From Phaseolus vulgaris (lineage: Eukaryota > Streptophyta > Magnoliopsida > Fabales > Fabaceae), in the NCBI RefSeq assembly GCF_000499845.2, contig NC_023749.2, forward strand, positions 40,593,660-40,657,659: 64,000 nucleotides of DNA. The letters run 5' to 3'. The first letter of the stretch is position 1; every line of letters begins with the position of its first letter. This document shows positions 1 to 10,731 of this stretch, piece by piece. A program made the translations under genes and the position numbers. Under the pieces are notes generated by a model. That model was given only the letters and a program-made list of their open reading frames with translations. It made no database searches and was not told the DNA's origin.

Positions 1-2034
1 TTTACAGTGTTGGTGATGACCGACTTACCTATCCAGAAGGTCCTGAAGAAACCAGATGTGGCTGGAAGAATGGTAAAATGGGCGGTAGAGTTGTCGGAGT
101 TCGACATCAAGTATGAGCCCCGGGGACCGATCAAGGGTCAAATCTTCGCTGACTTCGTGGTCGAATTATCTTCTGAAACAGTGCAAAGCGCCGGGGATGG
201 TTTTCGTTGGGTACTCTCAGTGGACGGATCCTCTAACCAGTTAGGCAGTGGGGCCGGGATAATTCTGGAAGGACCCAACGGCGTGTTGATAGAACAATCC
301 CTAAAATTCGCCTTTAAAGCCAGCAACAACCAGGCGGAATACGAGGCTTTGATCGCTGGCGTTTTGTTGGCAAAGGAGATGGGAGCAAGGGTGTTGTTGG
401 CCAAAAGCGATTCATTGCTAATCACAGGCCAAGTGACCGGCGAGTTCCAGGCTAAAGATCCGCAGATGGCAGCTTATCTGGAGTATGTGCAGGAGTTGAG
501 GAAGTCTTTTGTTTCGTTTGAAGTAGTGCATGTGCCAAAGGAGCTGAACGCCCAGGCCGACTTACTAGCAAAGCTCGCCAGTTCGGGCAAGGGGGGCAGG
601 CAGAGGACCGTCATACAAGAGACCCTGAAGACACCTCGAGCGTTCGTGGCAGACCACCAAGTTCTCCAAATCTGCAAGTCAAAGGAAGGGATGGCAAGAA
701 GTCATAAATCCCTATCTCAGGAGACCTTGAGAACGCCAAGGGTTAGAGCGCATCCAGTGGGGGAGATAAAAATGACGCAAGTTTGCGCCGTCCACGAGCC
801 GGACACATGGATTACGCCATATCAGCAATACATCGCAGATGGCTTACTCCCAATGGACTCGGCGGAAGCTAGGAAGGTAAAAAGGAACTCCAGCAAGTTC
901 ACCCTCATCGATGGTGAGTTTTACAGGTTTGGGTTCACACACCCCCTTTTAGTATGTGTGCATGGAGAAAGGTGCACGAGAATTATGACCGAGCTTCATG
1001 AAGGGATTTGCGGGAGTCACATCGGAGGTCGAGCCTTGGCAACAAGAACCATCCGTGCGGGTTATTATTGGCCGACAATGAGAGAAGACTGCAAGAGATA
1101 TGCCCAACGTTGCAAGCAGTGCCAGGAGCACGCCGATTGGCACAAGGCGCCTCCGGAAGAGTTAAAATCAATCTACAGTCCCTGGCCTTTCCACACATGG
1201 GGAATCGATATCCTGGGACCCTTCCCATTGGCGATTAGGCAGATGAAGTATTTGGTTGTGGCAGTCGAATACTTCACGAAGTGGATTGAAGCAGAACCAG
1301 TAGCCCAGATCACAACGCACAAGATACAGAACTTCGTATGGAAGAATATTGTGTGTCGCTTCGGTGTGCCCAAGCGTTTGGTGTCGGATAACGGGACTCA
1401 GTTCGCAAGTCACCTGCTGAAGAAGCTATGCGAGGACGTTGGAACTCAACAGGTGTTTGCTTCTGTGGAACACCCGCAAACGAATGGGCAGGTGGAGTCG
1501 GCTAATCGGGTTTTACTAAGAGGTTTGAAGAGGAGATTGGAGAAGGCCAAAGGGTCTTGGGCTGAGGAAGTTCCCCGTATAATATGGGCATATCACACCA
1601 CTGAACAGTCAGGAACCCATGAAACCCCGTTCAGCTTGGTGTACGGGTGCGATGCAATGATCCCAATTGAAATCCAGGAAAGCTCGCCGAGATTCCAAAA
1701 CTTCGTGGCAGAAGACTCGAATGCAGAAAGGAGGATGAACTTAGACTTGTTGGATGAGGTCAGGGAGGAGGCAGGGGTAAAGGCCGAGGCGATAAAGAGA
1801 AGAGTCGAGCGCAAGTACAATTCTAGGGCAAGGCCAAGACAGTTCAGAGATGGCGGCCTAGTAATGAGGAAGGCCCACCCGTACGAGATGCAGAATAAAT
1901 TGTCATCCAAATGGACGGGACCGTTTAGAATAACCGAAGCACTCGGGAACGGCGCCTATCGTTTGGAAACACTGGAGGGAGGGGCGATTCCTCGCACTTG
2001 GAACGCTACCCACCTCAAGTTTTATTACAGTTGA
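1..2034 (+). CDS. Pol polyprotein, C-terminal part: RNase H, plant-type RNase H, integrase
   Basis: This frame is open from the first base to TGA at 2032-2034; the true start is upstream. It begins at the end of the retroviral RNase H (VMTDLPIQKVLKKPD), then a second RNase H with SVDGSS, NQAEYEAL, KSDSLL and an NAQADLLAKLA motif, giving the expected acidic residues. The integrase follows, with a zinc-binding HEGICGSH...CKQCQ module and catalytic core motifs WGIDILGPFP, VSDNGTQF and NGQVESANR (D, D, E). A C-terminal GPF-type module (WTGPFRI) ends the protein. No frameshift or stop is visible, so this part of pol looks undamaged. It would process and integrate element cDNA. Confidence 0.9.
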   Translation, partial: FTVLVMTDLPIQKVLKKPDVAGRMVKWAVELSEFDIKYEPRGPIKGQIFADFVVELSSETVQSAGDGFRWVLSVDGSSNQLGSGAGIILEGPNGVLIEQSLKFAFKASNNQAEYEALIAGVLLAKEMGARVLLAKSDSLLITGQVTGEFQAKDPQMAAYLEYVQELRKSFVSFEVVHVPKELNAQADLLAKLASSGKGGRQRTVIQETLKTPRAFVADHQVLQICKSKEGMARSHKSLSQETLRTPRVRAHPVGEIKMTQVCAVHEPDTWITPYQQYIADGLLPMDSAEARKVKRNSSKFTLIDGEFYRFGFTHPLLVCVHGERCTRIMTELHEGICGSHIGGRALATRTIRAGYYWPTMREDCKRYAQRCKQCQEHADWHKAPPEELKSIYSPWPFHTWGIDILGPFPLAIRQMKYLVVAVEYFTKWIEAEPVAQITTHKIQNFVWKNIVCRFGVPKRLVSDNGTQFASHLLKKLCEDVGTQQVFASVEHPQTNGQVESANRVLLRGLKRRLEKAKGSWAEEVPRIIWAYHTTEQSGTHETPFSLVYGCDAMIPIEIQESSPRFQNFVAEDSNAERRMNLDLLDEVREEAGVKAEAIKRRVERKYNSRARPRQFRDGGLVMRKAHPYEMQNKLSSKWTGPFRITEALGNGAYRLETLEGGAIPRTWNATHLKFYYS

Positions 2035-2321
2035 AACATTGTAAGTAGCAGTTAACTCAAACAATCAAGTGAAAACAGTTTTTCAAGGTGGCGCTCTTTT
2101 TCCCTGAGAAGGGTTTTTTAATGAGGCCACCCAATAAAGAAAGTTCGAGTTTATCAAAGTTTTCCCAGTTATTAAGCTTGCATGATTATCATTTTAAATA
2201 ATTTATCAAAGTTTCCCAGTTATTGAGTTTGCATGTTTGTCATTTTAAGTTTTCAAGAGAAGACTTTGTCGTCCTTGTATAATTTAGAGCAGATTCAGAT
2301 CGCATGCATTCAGTCCAAAGT

Positions 2322-2650
2322 TTTAAGACCTCATCGCCACCTCGCGATCGGAGGCAAAAGTATAAAGTTTTAAGTCCTCATCGCCACTCGGCGATCGGAG
2401 GCACTAGTATAAAGTTTTTTAAGTCCCCATCGCCACCTAGCGATCGGAGGCACAAGTATAAAGTTTTTAAGTCCCCATCGCCACCCAGCGATCGGAGGCA
2501 CAAGTATAAAGTTTTTAAGTCCCCATCGCCACCCAGCGATCGGAGGCACAAGTATAAAGTTTTTAAGTCCCCATCGCCACCCAGCGATCGGAGGCACAAG
2601 TATAAAGTTTTTAAGTCCTTGTCGCCACCTGGCAATCGGAGGTGAAAGTT
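2322..2650 (+). repeat. 48-bp tandem repeat array (about 7 copies) downstream of pol
   Basis: A 48-bp unit recurs about seven times; each copy holds CCCATCGCC, a short spacer and GCGATCGGAGG, so it can pair with itself as a small hairpin (CATCGC with GCGATCG). Outer copies are more diverged than inner ones, as expected for arrays that expand from the middle. Open frames through it arise only because 48 is a multiple of three. The array lies where the pol transcript and the antisense gene meet. Confidence 0.85.
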
Positions 2651-2785
2651 AAGTTTAAGTCCTACTCGCTTAGAACGAGTATAGGCGAGAACAGAATAAA
2701 AAGTCCTACTCGCCTAGAACGAGTTTAGGCGAGAACAGATTAAGAAGTCCTGCTCGCCAAGAACGAGTATAGGCGAGTGTTCAGA
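2651..2785 (+). repeat. About 45-bp tandem repeat, 3 copies
   Basis: Three imperfect copies of a unit with CTACTCGC..AGAACGAGT..AGGCGAG. ACTCG and CGAGT are complementary, so each copy can fold as a hairpin, like the neighbouring arrays. The sequence differs from the 48-bp array, so at least two repeat families expanded side by side. Confidence 0.75.
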
Positions 2786-2900
2786 GCAAGATGACAGGTA
2801 TGTCCAGTATGAGTTAAAATCCGTGCGCCTAGTCCTTGAGCAGGGGTTAAGGGATTCCTTCGGGACGCCCCCTCCTCAAGTATGAATAGCTAGCCCCGGT

Positions 2901-3490
2901 ACCAGAGAAAGTCCTCCTCACCCTCGAGTGAGTGCAGGCAAGATAAGGTTAAAAGCCCTCAGTCCATCCAGGGAAAAGGTAGCCCCTGGGCAATGTTGAG
3001 GCACCAGAGAAAGTCCTTCTCACCCTCGAGTGAGTGCAGGCAAGATAAGGTTAAAAGCCCTCAGTGCATCCAGGGAAAAGGTAGCCCCTGGGCAATGTTG
3101 AGGCACCAGAGAAAGTCCTCCTCACCCTCGAGTGAGTGTAGGCAAGATAAGGTTAAAAGCCCTCAGTGCATCCAGGGAAAATGTAGCCCCTGGGCAATGT
3201 TGAGGCACCAGAGAAAGTCCTCCTCACCCTCGAGTGAGTGCAGGCAAGATAAGGTTAAAAGCCCTCAGTGCATCCAGGGAAAAGGTAGCCCCTGGGCAAT
3301 GTTGAGGCACCAGAGAAAGTCCTCCTCACCCTCGAGTGAGTGCAGGCAAGATAAGGTTAAAAGCCCTCAGTGCATCCAGGGAAAAGGTAGCCCCTGGGCA
3401 ATGCTGAGGCACCAGAGAAAGTCCTCCTCACCCTCGAGTGAGTGCAGGCAAGATAAGGTTGAAAGTCCTCAATGCATCTAGGGAAAAGGT
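2901..3490 (+). repeat. 102-bp tandem repeat array (about 5.8 copies)
   Basis: Copies begin at 2993, 3095, 3197, 3299 and 3401, with a partial copy before 2993. They are nearly identical and differ at only a few positions each. Each unit contains CTCACCCTCGAGTGAG, an inverted repeat centred on CTCGAG, and a CCAGG...CCCCTGGG pair. The 162-residue open frame here is a by-product of the 102-bp period (34 codons) and shows no protein-like character. Confidence 0.88.
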
Positions 3491-3514
3491 AGCCCCTGGG
3501 CAAGCTGAGGCACT

Positions 3515-3626
3515 AGATAAAGTCCTTCTCGCCGTCGAGCGAGTTCAGGCAAGATAAAGTCCTTCTCGTCGTCGAGCGAGTTCAGGCCAGATAAAGTCCT
3601 CCTCATCCTTGAGTGAGTTCAGGCAA
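3515..3626 (+). repeat. 37-bp tandem repeat, 3 copies, shared with element C
   Basis: Three imperfect 37-bp units with CTTCTCG..GTCGAGCGAG..TTCAGGC. The same unit length and the same hairpin (CTCG/CGAG) recur at about 57,934-58,045 in element C, so this class of repeat predates the split of the two elements. From 3627 to 4060 I see only non-coding 3' sequence of the antisense gene. Confidence 0.7.
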
Positions 3627-4060
3627 GAACAGGATACAAGACCTCTTTGCTTAAGCAAATTGAGGCAAGTTCGAAAAGTTTTAGGTGATGACCTAGAAAT
3701 ACACATGTCACTTGGCAGATCAGGCAAGCGAGATGTCAGATACTAAAAATGACTCCCGCCTATTGCTCAGTAAGTAATTTTGTGTCAAATGTTATTGCTT
3801 TAGACTAACTGTTTGTTCAAGATAAGTTGATTTCCAGGAAATTAAGCATCAGTTCATGCTAAGTTAATTGGGTTGAGTAAAAACCAACCAAGTTATCAGG
3901 CGATCGCACAACAGGTAAAAGATAAATCATGAGCATAAGTTGACACGGTTCGAAGAAAGAAGTCATTACAAACAGGTTCGTTGCACATGGACAGAAGTCG
4001 AATATGTAAGTCTTTCAGAGTGTTTCTAAAGAAAATGTCAAATAAGAACAAATGAAAACG

Positions 4061-6443
4061 TTAGTCTGAGGGTACGATTTTGCCGTCTACCACTTCATGA
4101 CAAATTGAGAACTGGGAGAGGTCCAAGTCGGGGTAAGCACAAGCGAACTGTTCCAAGGCTGCGCTAAACCCGGAAGTCAGAACGTTTGCGGCGTTGAGGT
4201 CGAGTTCTTCACTTTGCTTCTTCAGCTTTTCGTTCTCCTCAAGCGCCTGGGCAAGCTTTGTTGTAGATTCGCTCAGCTCTTTCTCTTTCTCGCTCAGTTC
4301 CTTGGCCTTTTGGTCCATGTCAACTTTGATTTTACCCAGCAGATCCTCCCTCTCAATTGACTTGGCCTCGAGCTCATCCACGTAAGCCCCTTTAGCTTTG
4401 AGAGTCTCCTCAAGGCCCGCTATCTTCTCCTGTTGATGCACGAGTTTGCCCTCGAGTTCAGTGACCTCTAAGAGTTTGGTGCTGAGCTTTTGGTCTAGTT
4501 CAGCGCTGTTTTTACGTTCGCTCCGCAACTCCTCCTTCAGAGCATTCTCTAACCGCGAAAACTCCAATCCCCGCATCGTAAGATCACGCTTAAGTTGTTG
4601 GACTTGGTCCTTCGCAACACCAGCTTCGGATTTATACTGGCCCAAGGAGTCCCTTAAAGCCTCGCCCATCATCTGGTGAAGGCGTTTCTCTACGCACTCG
4701 GTGGTCATAGCACTAAGGTAAGCGGCGTGGGCTTTCAAGACCTCCTCGATAGGGGCTGGAAGAGCAGGGATTGGAAGAGGAGTCGGGGGTTGGTTCTCGT
4801 CGCTGCCCTCATAAGTATGGACAACCAGGGGAACATCAGGACGCGGCGGCAACACGTCCGGCTCCACTACAGGTTGGGGAGACTGTTGAATGTCCGTAGT
4901 TTGCTCCGGAACGCCCCCAGCAGCTGAGGTGTTTGACGGCAAAGCATCCCCAGCACTCTCAAAGGGTGTAGAAACGCTGGGGAGATTTTCCGCATAATCT
5001 GGGCCCGTACTCTCGTTTGCGGGTAGCTCGGCGACGGTCGCCCTATTCCTTTTGCGGATAAGTCCATCTTCAGTGCTCTCGTCATCCTCCTCATCCGACA
5101 CCATTATGGGATTCTTCCTCTTGGCCCTCTTTGGCGGCAGCTTCTTTCTCGAAGGGGCAGGAGGGGCGATAAGGGAAGATGAGCCCACGGGAGGAAGCTC
5201 GCCTCGGGCAACCGCAGCTTCCGCCACAGAATTCGGGACGGTTTGAGAGCCCGCGGCGAGTTTGTGGCGTTTGACTACAGAACGCAGCCTAGCCATATGA
5301 TCCTTTCCCAGCATTGTGTCTGCACGAAGTGATCGATGTCCACAAATCAACACAATTACAGACACAGATAATTAGCAGTGCAAAGGTAAGCGCAGGATAT
5401 GTAATGCGAACAAACTTAGTAAAGAAGTAAAACAGATTTGGCACAGGAAGAAAAATCCAGGTGGAGTGGGGGAACAGACCTATGTAAAAGTCTAGTTGAC
5501 TCTCATAAAATACGAACTTGATGATCGAAGAGGTAGGTAAGGTAGTATTGGTCGAGGCAACTTCCTTCCAGAAGTGGCACAGGTCTCTATCGAGCTCACC
5601 CATTTTCTCTGGACTCCTGGCTTTCCGAAAGTGATCCTGAGAATCCTTTTTTCCCTTGTCAACCCAGTACAAGGGGAACCCATCGAGGAGTGTGGGACTC
5701 TGATCATTACAGCAAACACGAACGAACTTACCCTTCCAATCCTTATAAGATTGTTGGAAGATGGAAAGGATGGATCTCCCAGCAATCCCATTAAAGCTTA
5801 CCCATAGGCGGTCCCCGGGGTTTTTGACCTCAAACAGAAATAAGAACACGTCTACAAAAGCTGGATGGCCTAAATGTGCGCAAACAATTTGGTATGCCCT
5901 GACGAACGCCCAGCCATTGGGATGCAGCTGAGCAGGGGCAATATCAAGCTCGGTAAGAAGCTCCCTCTCAAAGCGAGTAAAGGGGAACCTGAGCTTAACC
6001 TTCTTAAACACGGTTGCGTAAACAAAGCAGAAAGGGTGACCATCGTTGCCATTGCTATCAGTACAAACGGGTTCCCCGGGAAGACAAGGACGAATAACAA
6101 CCTTGTCATCATGCTCCTTATGGAATGTCAGGTGGGTCTTATCTCTCAAGCGAAGAACGTCAGCCTCAGAGTTAATCGAGGAAGTCTCGTTCAGCAGGGC
6201 TGGAGGAGCCCAGGAATACAACAGTTTGTAATCAGGAATGGGGCGGACAGTGGCGTTAGTTTCTGGGGGAGTTGATTCCAGTTGGTTGAGGCGAGTGGGC
6301 GCAAGCCTCTGAGCCCGGTTTGAAAGGATGCCAGGATCTCTAGATGGGTTACGAGACGTGGAGGGGTTTCCTGACGAAGGTTGTTTGCGAGATTTCGAAG
6401 GAGGGTTTGGAGAAGGGGCGGGGGTGGCACCTGTACGAGCCAT
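4061..6443 (-). CDS. Antisense two-exon gene of element A: Transposase_28-like domain plus coiled coil
   Basis: Reads against pol. Proposed exon 1 is 6443-5480 and exon 2 is 5319-4061, with a 160-bp intron (donor ATAG/GTCTGT, acceptor GTGCAG). The joined frame has 741 codons with no stop. Exon 1 starts MARTGATPAPSP, is proline/serine-rich, then carries a domain with FERELLTELDIAPAQLHPNG and DGFPLYWVDKG, which I read as the 'putative gypsy type transposon' family (PF04195) from memory. Exon 2 has a conserved SQTVPNSV motif, an acidic run beside basic residues (SDEEDDESTEDG, RKRNR) that could be a nuclear signal, about 200 residues of heptad-like coiled coil, and a conserved end (PDLDLSQ...VVDGKIVPSD). 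The function is unknown. The intron is inferred from homologues at 43.5 and 58.7 kb, not from RNA. Confidence 0.75.
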
Positions 6444-7504
6444 CGAGAACTGCAGGAAAGACGAAAGGAAAGTAAGAAAAGGAAGGCGGAGGGTTGCTAA
6501 AAGGAATGATTCGATTCGAAAAATAGGAAGGGAAATCAGCATGAACAACAGGGTCGTAGGAAGGGAAAGAAAACCTAAAGGCGCAGAAAAAAAAAGAAAA
6601 AAAAAAAAAAGAAGCAAGACAAAGAACAAACAGCCCACAACGTATGCGTCAAACAGTTAAGGGATGATGCAAGTTGGTCAAAATGCGGTGAGCACCAACA
6701 AAGTAATAAAGGGTTTACCTTTTTTATGATGGAAGGAGCGTACGAGGAAATGATGATTGGGGAGTCGAAGCGTTCAGCAGAGCGTATCGAAGGTTTGAAA
6801 GTAAAGCAGGAAGATAATGTAACAGTAGGGTGGCACGAGAAGTTTAGAATTTCGAAAGTCATGGGAAGCGCAAACGACACGAAATAACAACCATTGATGA
6901 GTCCACGTGTCATTTGATGAGAGGGGGTTGGTGAAGTGTCAAATCAGTAACCGGCGTGCGCATTAGCGCGCGAAGCCACGTAGATCGTCGAAGTTTAAAC
7001 TTATCCTCCTCGAGTCGCCAAGGGCGATGACGTGATCAGGTAGTGCGAAGGGGCGGTCTGCAAAATGTACACGACCGCCGACGGGTCATCGTCAAACGAA
7101 GGGCTAGGCGGTCTGACGTCGCTGCGAGCAGTATGTCACTAACCGTCTCAAATGAGCTCGGGCACGATAATGCTGAAGGTTTGAATAAGAAAGCTCAAAC
7201 GGGAAGGCAACCATCACAAAGGCGAAGATCGAGCAGAGCCATAAACAAGGCAATCAGAAACAGGATGTTTAAGGAATGGGAAACAAACGAAATCTAAGAA
7301 ATTCACGCCGAGCGTAAAGGCGATATCGAAGTGACGTGCGCGGCATGACAAAGAACACAAGCATGCAAGATAATTTAAACAACATTCAGCATAAAGAAAA
7401 GTACATAACCAATGTTAGGGTTACAGACAAAGTTTGTAACATGTGCAAAATGGAATTGTAGTCCTATACACGTCCTAAATATCCACACAGAAAGCAAGAA
7501 CACG
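6444..7504. other. Non-coding spacer of element A between the two antisense genes
   Basis: About the first 500 bases resemble the region upstream of the element C antisense gene (61,440-61,790): a GCCCACAACGTATGCG-like stretch, then a segment with CACGTGTCA and GGGGGTTGGTG. This is probably the promoter and leader of the 4061-6443 gene. The rest, to about 7500, has only short open frames that I cannot support as genes. Confidence 0.5.
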
Positions 7505-8486
7505 TCACTCATCAGTGGCCCCAGGCTTCAAGCAGTGCGACGAAAAGGCCCCGTCTCCAAACCGCAAAGCCCTAGTCAGAAGAGTCCTCTGATGATCGTT
7601 TATCTTTGAACCTACGTGAAAGGAAGAAGTAAAGTATAGTAAGAGACATACGCGAAACAAGGTATTTCTGAGCGGAATCATAACAAGAAGCGGGAAGGTC
7701 ATGAGAAAAGCCTCACACACATATATATCTTTTTAGAAGCTCGGCATTATACTCCAAGCTTATTAAGGCAGCCGCATCAAATCCTCCAACACCCGCCAGG
7801 ATCTTGCAAGCTTCCTGGTCCCTTGAAGACAGTTTCTTAAGGGGTTTAGATTTCAAAGCTTTGGCGTCCTTTGTCCAGTACAAAGGAAAGCCGTCCAGGG
7901 CAGAAGGTACCAAGCTGGAGCAGCATACCTTAAAAAACCTACCTTTCCACCCTGTGAAAGTTTGCTGAAAAGGAGTCAAAAGAATCCTGCCAGGGACATT
8001 GCTAAGGGTTACCCACAGATTGTTTCTCTGCCTCTTCACCTCAAAGAAGTGAAGAAAAATGTCCACAGAAGGCGCGCACCCAAGGAAACCGAACAAAATG
8101 GCAAAGGCCTTCACGAAGGCCCAACTATTAGGGTACAGTTGGGCTGGAGCGGTGTTCATCTCCGTTAACAGCTCCCTCTCGAACCTGGAAAAGGGAAGGC
8201 GTACGCCGACGCCCTTAAAAACTACTTGATAGAAATAGAAGAAGGGGACCCCACTATTGGATCGTTCATCCCCGCACACCGGCTCTCCCATGGAACAAGG
8301 GAGCACGACGATGTCATCATCGTGCCTCTTTGCGAAGGCACGATGATCGTAGGAACATGCTTCCCCCACGTGCTCCCTCAGGGCCCTGGTAGAAAGTAAG
8401 CAAGAGTACTCGTCGAGTAGTTCGCTCGAAGCCCAGGGATAGAGATCCTTGTGACTCACTCGGGAGGAAGAGGGATTGGTAGACAT
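7505..8486 (-). CDS. Second, diverged antisense gene of element A, exon 2 truncated
   Basis: Exon 1 is 8486-7721 from ATG (MSTNPSSSRV) and carries the same domain as 4061-6443: YPWASSELLDE, FERELLTEMNTAPAQLYP, DGFPLYWTKD. It is closer to the gene at 43.5 kb than to its neighbour in the same element. A possible donor (ATAT/GTGTGT) and an acceptor (CACGTAG before 7611) would join it to a short exon 2 (7611-7505) whose start vaguely resembles exon 2 of the 44.5-kb gene (S...R.LL.RAL). The joined frame has 291 codons and no internal stop. The acidic patch and coiled coil are missing. It is either a degraded copy or a domain-only product; the exon 2 call is weak. Confidence 0.55.
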
Positions 8487-8926
8487 CCTAGTGTGCACTA
8501 GCAGTAAAGAAACTGGAGGTCAAGGGTTCAGTAACGCAACAAAGGCAAGGGTCGCAAAGAAAGAACGTGGGGCAAGAAGTTCTTGGAAAGAAGGTGAATA
8601 GTGCAAGAAAGATACGAAGGAAGCAGAGACAATGAGTTGAGATGCGAGGTTTTCAAGATTCGAGCCTCATGATTGAAGCGGTAAAGCAAGCGCCTCATGA
8701 GTGGGCCACGTGTCGCGAGGTAAAGGTACGGATTAAAATGTCATTTAGTTCACTCAGAGAATGTCACATCGTCAGAGCCCTTGAGGGTACGTTGCGCTAG
8801 CGATACAGAAATTTCACGTCAGTCGATCGGAAGATGGCATGTCATCAAAACGCCGCAAGGGCAGTAGGGGGCAAGCTTTAGTCTTTTTGCTGAAAACAAG
8901 TTATCAGCTCAAGACTAGGGGGCTTG
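8487..8926. promoter_or_regulatory. Upstream region of second antisense gene and polypurine tract of element A
   Basis: Contains GGCCACGTGTCGCG, matching the CACGTG-bearing upstream region of the other antisense genes, so the second gene kept its own promoter-like DNA. It ends in the purine-rich tract AAGACTAGGGGGCTTG directly before the LTR; the same tract precedes LTRs of the other two Tat elements and would prime plus-strand DNA synthesis. Confidence 0.6.
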
Positions 8927-9881
8927 TGTACCGACCAGGTCATCGGGTATGATGACGTGGACAAGAGAGAGGTAGGTAGTCAAGAAGTCAACACAGTCGA
9001 CGTATGTAAGGGCGGTGTGCTCTACCACTGAGTAAGCCGTTATCGCCGAGATGTGTCACCACCAAGATCATCGCCCATCGCCTAAGTAAGACACCGCCTA
9101 GGCAAGACATCGCCTAAAGAATCAACTCGCATGACGTAAGCATTTCACAGAGAGAGGGCCCACACGAGGGGTAACCCTAAGTTGGGCAGCGACGCTGTGG
9201 GTCCCTGTGTACAGAATAAGTGATCAAGTCAAAGGGGCACGTGGTAATGCCCACGTGCTCATTGAAGGTATCCAGGGAAGGCTGCATGCATGACACGTGT
9301 CCAATTAAGGGATTCGAACAGAATGATGGCGCGATAAATACAGCACTCAAGTTAGAGCCCAAGGGGCCATGAGGTTATACATTGCACTCCAAGATAAGGG
9401 AAGTCCATGGGCCAGATACGCTAAGATCCTAAAGATAGTGGCGCAAGGACCTTCTCCAAGGAACCCTAGATAATAGCAGGCAACGCAGAGGTAAACCCTA
9501 GTTTTCACTTATATATAGGGCGCAAATAAGCCCTAGAGAGGTACGTGTTTTTCAGTCCACAGTTACACGAGTTTAACCTAGTTCCCAGATAGACATACAG
9601 AGCGAAGACCCTAATTGTCCTTGACGGCGCATCCGCTGAGAATACAAGACAATTAGGGCAACACAGTTAAATCATACAGTTTCAGTCATTGAGATAATTA
9701 TACAGTTTCTAGTATTTTGGTGTTTCTCGCTAGCTGACTTGATCGTCGGAGTGCAAACGGCCGCGAGGGCACCCCTTTGTTCTTCTTTTTTCAGGTACTG
9801 ACAGACGAAGCAAAACGAAGGTGCCCTAACTCGTTAAGACAAGCCACACATAAAGACGACCCAGGTTAACCGGCCGGAACA
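8927..9881 (+). repeat. 3' LTR of element A (about 955 bp)
   Basis: Starts TGTACCGACCAGGTCATCGG, matching the LTR start of element C (TGTACCGCCCTGGTGGTCGG), and ends CCGGCCGGAACA, matching the end of that LTR in outline. A TATA-like ATATATAGGG lies near 9510. U3 holds several ACGTG cores (GATGACGTGG, GCACGTGG, CCCACGTGC, ACACGTGTCC). AT-rich DNA begins at 9882. Confidence 0.85.
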
Positions 9882-9882
9882 A

Positions 9883-10731
9883 TGATGTAATCATGTTAAT
9901 TTTCAAGTAAAAAATACAGGACATAATTATAAAAAAATCAAAGTCAATTAGTATTAATTAATATTGAATGTACAAATAATATTGAAGTGTCTATCTATCC
10001 TAAATGCAAAATCCTAAAAAAAAACTAATGCAAATACTACACTTAATGCTTAAAAATGAGAAGAAAAAAATGCAAAAATAAATAAGTATAGAAAATAAAA
10101 ACAACAATAATAAAATAAAAACAAAAAACATAAATAAATAAACAATGGCAGAAAAAAATAATAACTAAAAACATAAATATACAACATTAAATAGTTTATG
10201 TGAAATGAAACATACTTAATGACGAGAAGTACACAATCCAATAATGTTGGGACTTGTTCTTTTTGTGTGTCATGGTGTTTGACAATATGAACATTTTTTT
10301 GTTTGATCATGTTGTTCTCTTATGTACATATCAGTCCTTATTCAACTTGACTTAGGTCTCCCCTTTGACGTTATTTTCATGTCGGAACTTGGGCATAGTA
10401 TTTGATCAGTGTATGCAGGTCAATACTCTTCATTTATGAGTTCCATCAAATAGTCTTTCGTAACATGCGTGAATATCCGGGAGGAAAAAAAGATCTGTTG
10501 CAATGTTGTTGTTTTTATTTTCTATATTTATTTATTTTTACATTTTTCTTCTTCTCATTTTTAAGCATTAAGTGTAACAATTGCATTAGTTTTTTTTTAG
10601 GATTTTGCATTTAGGATGGATAAACACTTCAATATTATTTGTGCAATCAATATTAATTAATACTAATTGACTTTGATTTTTTTATAATTATGTCCTGTAT
10701 TTTTTACTTGAAATTGACATGATTACATTAT
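9883..10731. mobile_element. Foldback element with ~225-bp terminal inverted repeats
   Basis: The stretch 9883-10107 reappears reversed and complemented at 10507-10731 with few mismatches; matching segments include AAAAAATACAGGACATAATT and ATCCTAAATGCAAAATCC. About 400 bp of AT-rich DNA separates the arms. Long arms suit a non-autonomous Mutator-like or foldback element. The LTR of element A abuts the outer end of the left arm and has probably cut off its tip and target duplication. The ORFs inside are AT-rich accidents. Confidence 0.8.

Larger units (their letters stand above)
1..9881 (+). mobile_element. Element A: Ty3/gypsy Tat-lineage LTR retrotransposon, 5' part outside window
   Basis: The window opens inside the RNase H region of a Ty3/gypsy pol. 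In order it holds: pol end (to 2034), tandem repeat arrays (2.3-3.6 kb), an antisense two-exon gene (4061-6443), a second, diverged antisense gene (7505-8486), a purine-rich tract (about 8911-8926) and a 3' LTR (8927-9881). The second, plant-type RNase H domain before the integrase and the extra antisense genes between pol and LTR point to the Tat lineage. The 5' LTR, gag, protease and RT lie outside, so the target duplication cannot be checked. Pol closely resembles that of element C, but the LTR has diverged from the C LTR. Confidence 0.9.

Noticed and set aside
2304..3481. Open frames of 75-162 residues on both strands
   Set aside because: They exist only because the tandem units (48 and 102 bp) are multiples of three and contain no stop; the peptides are plain repeats.
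10050..10614. Short hydrophobic ORFs rich in Phe, Tyr and Leu
   Set aside because: They are translations of AT-rich arms of the foldback element; the same sequence gives similar peptides from both arms.
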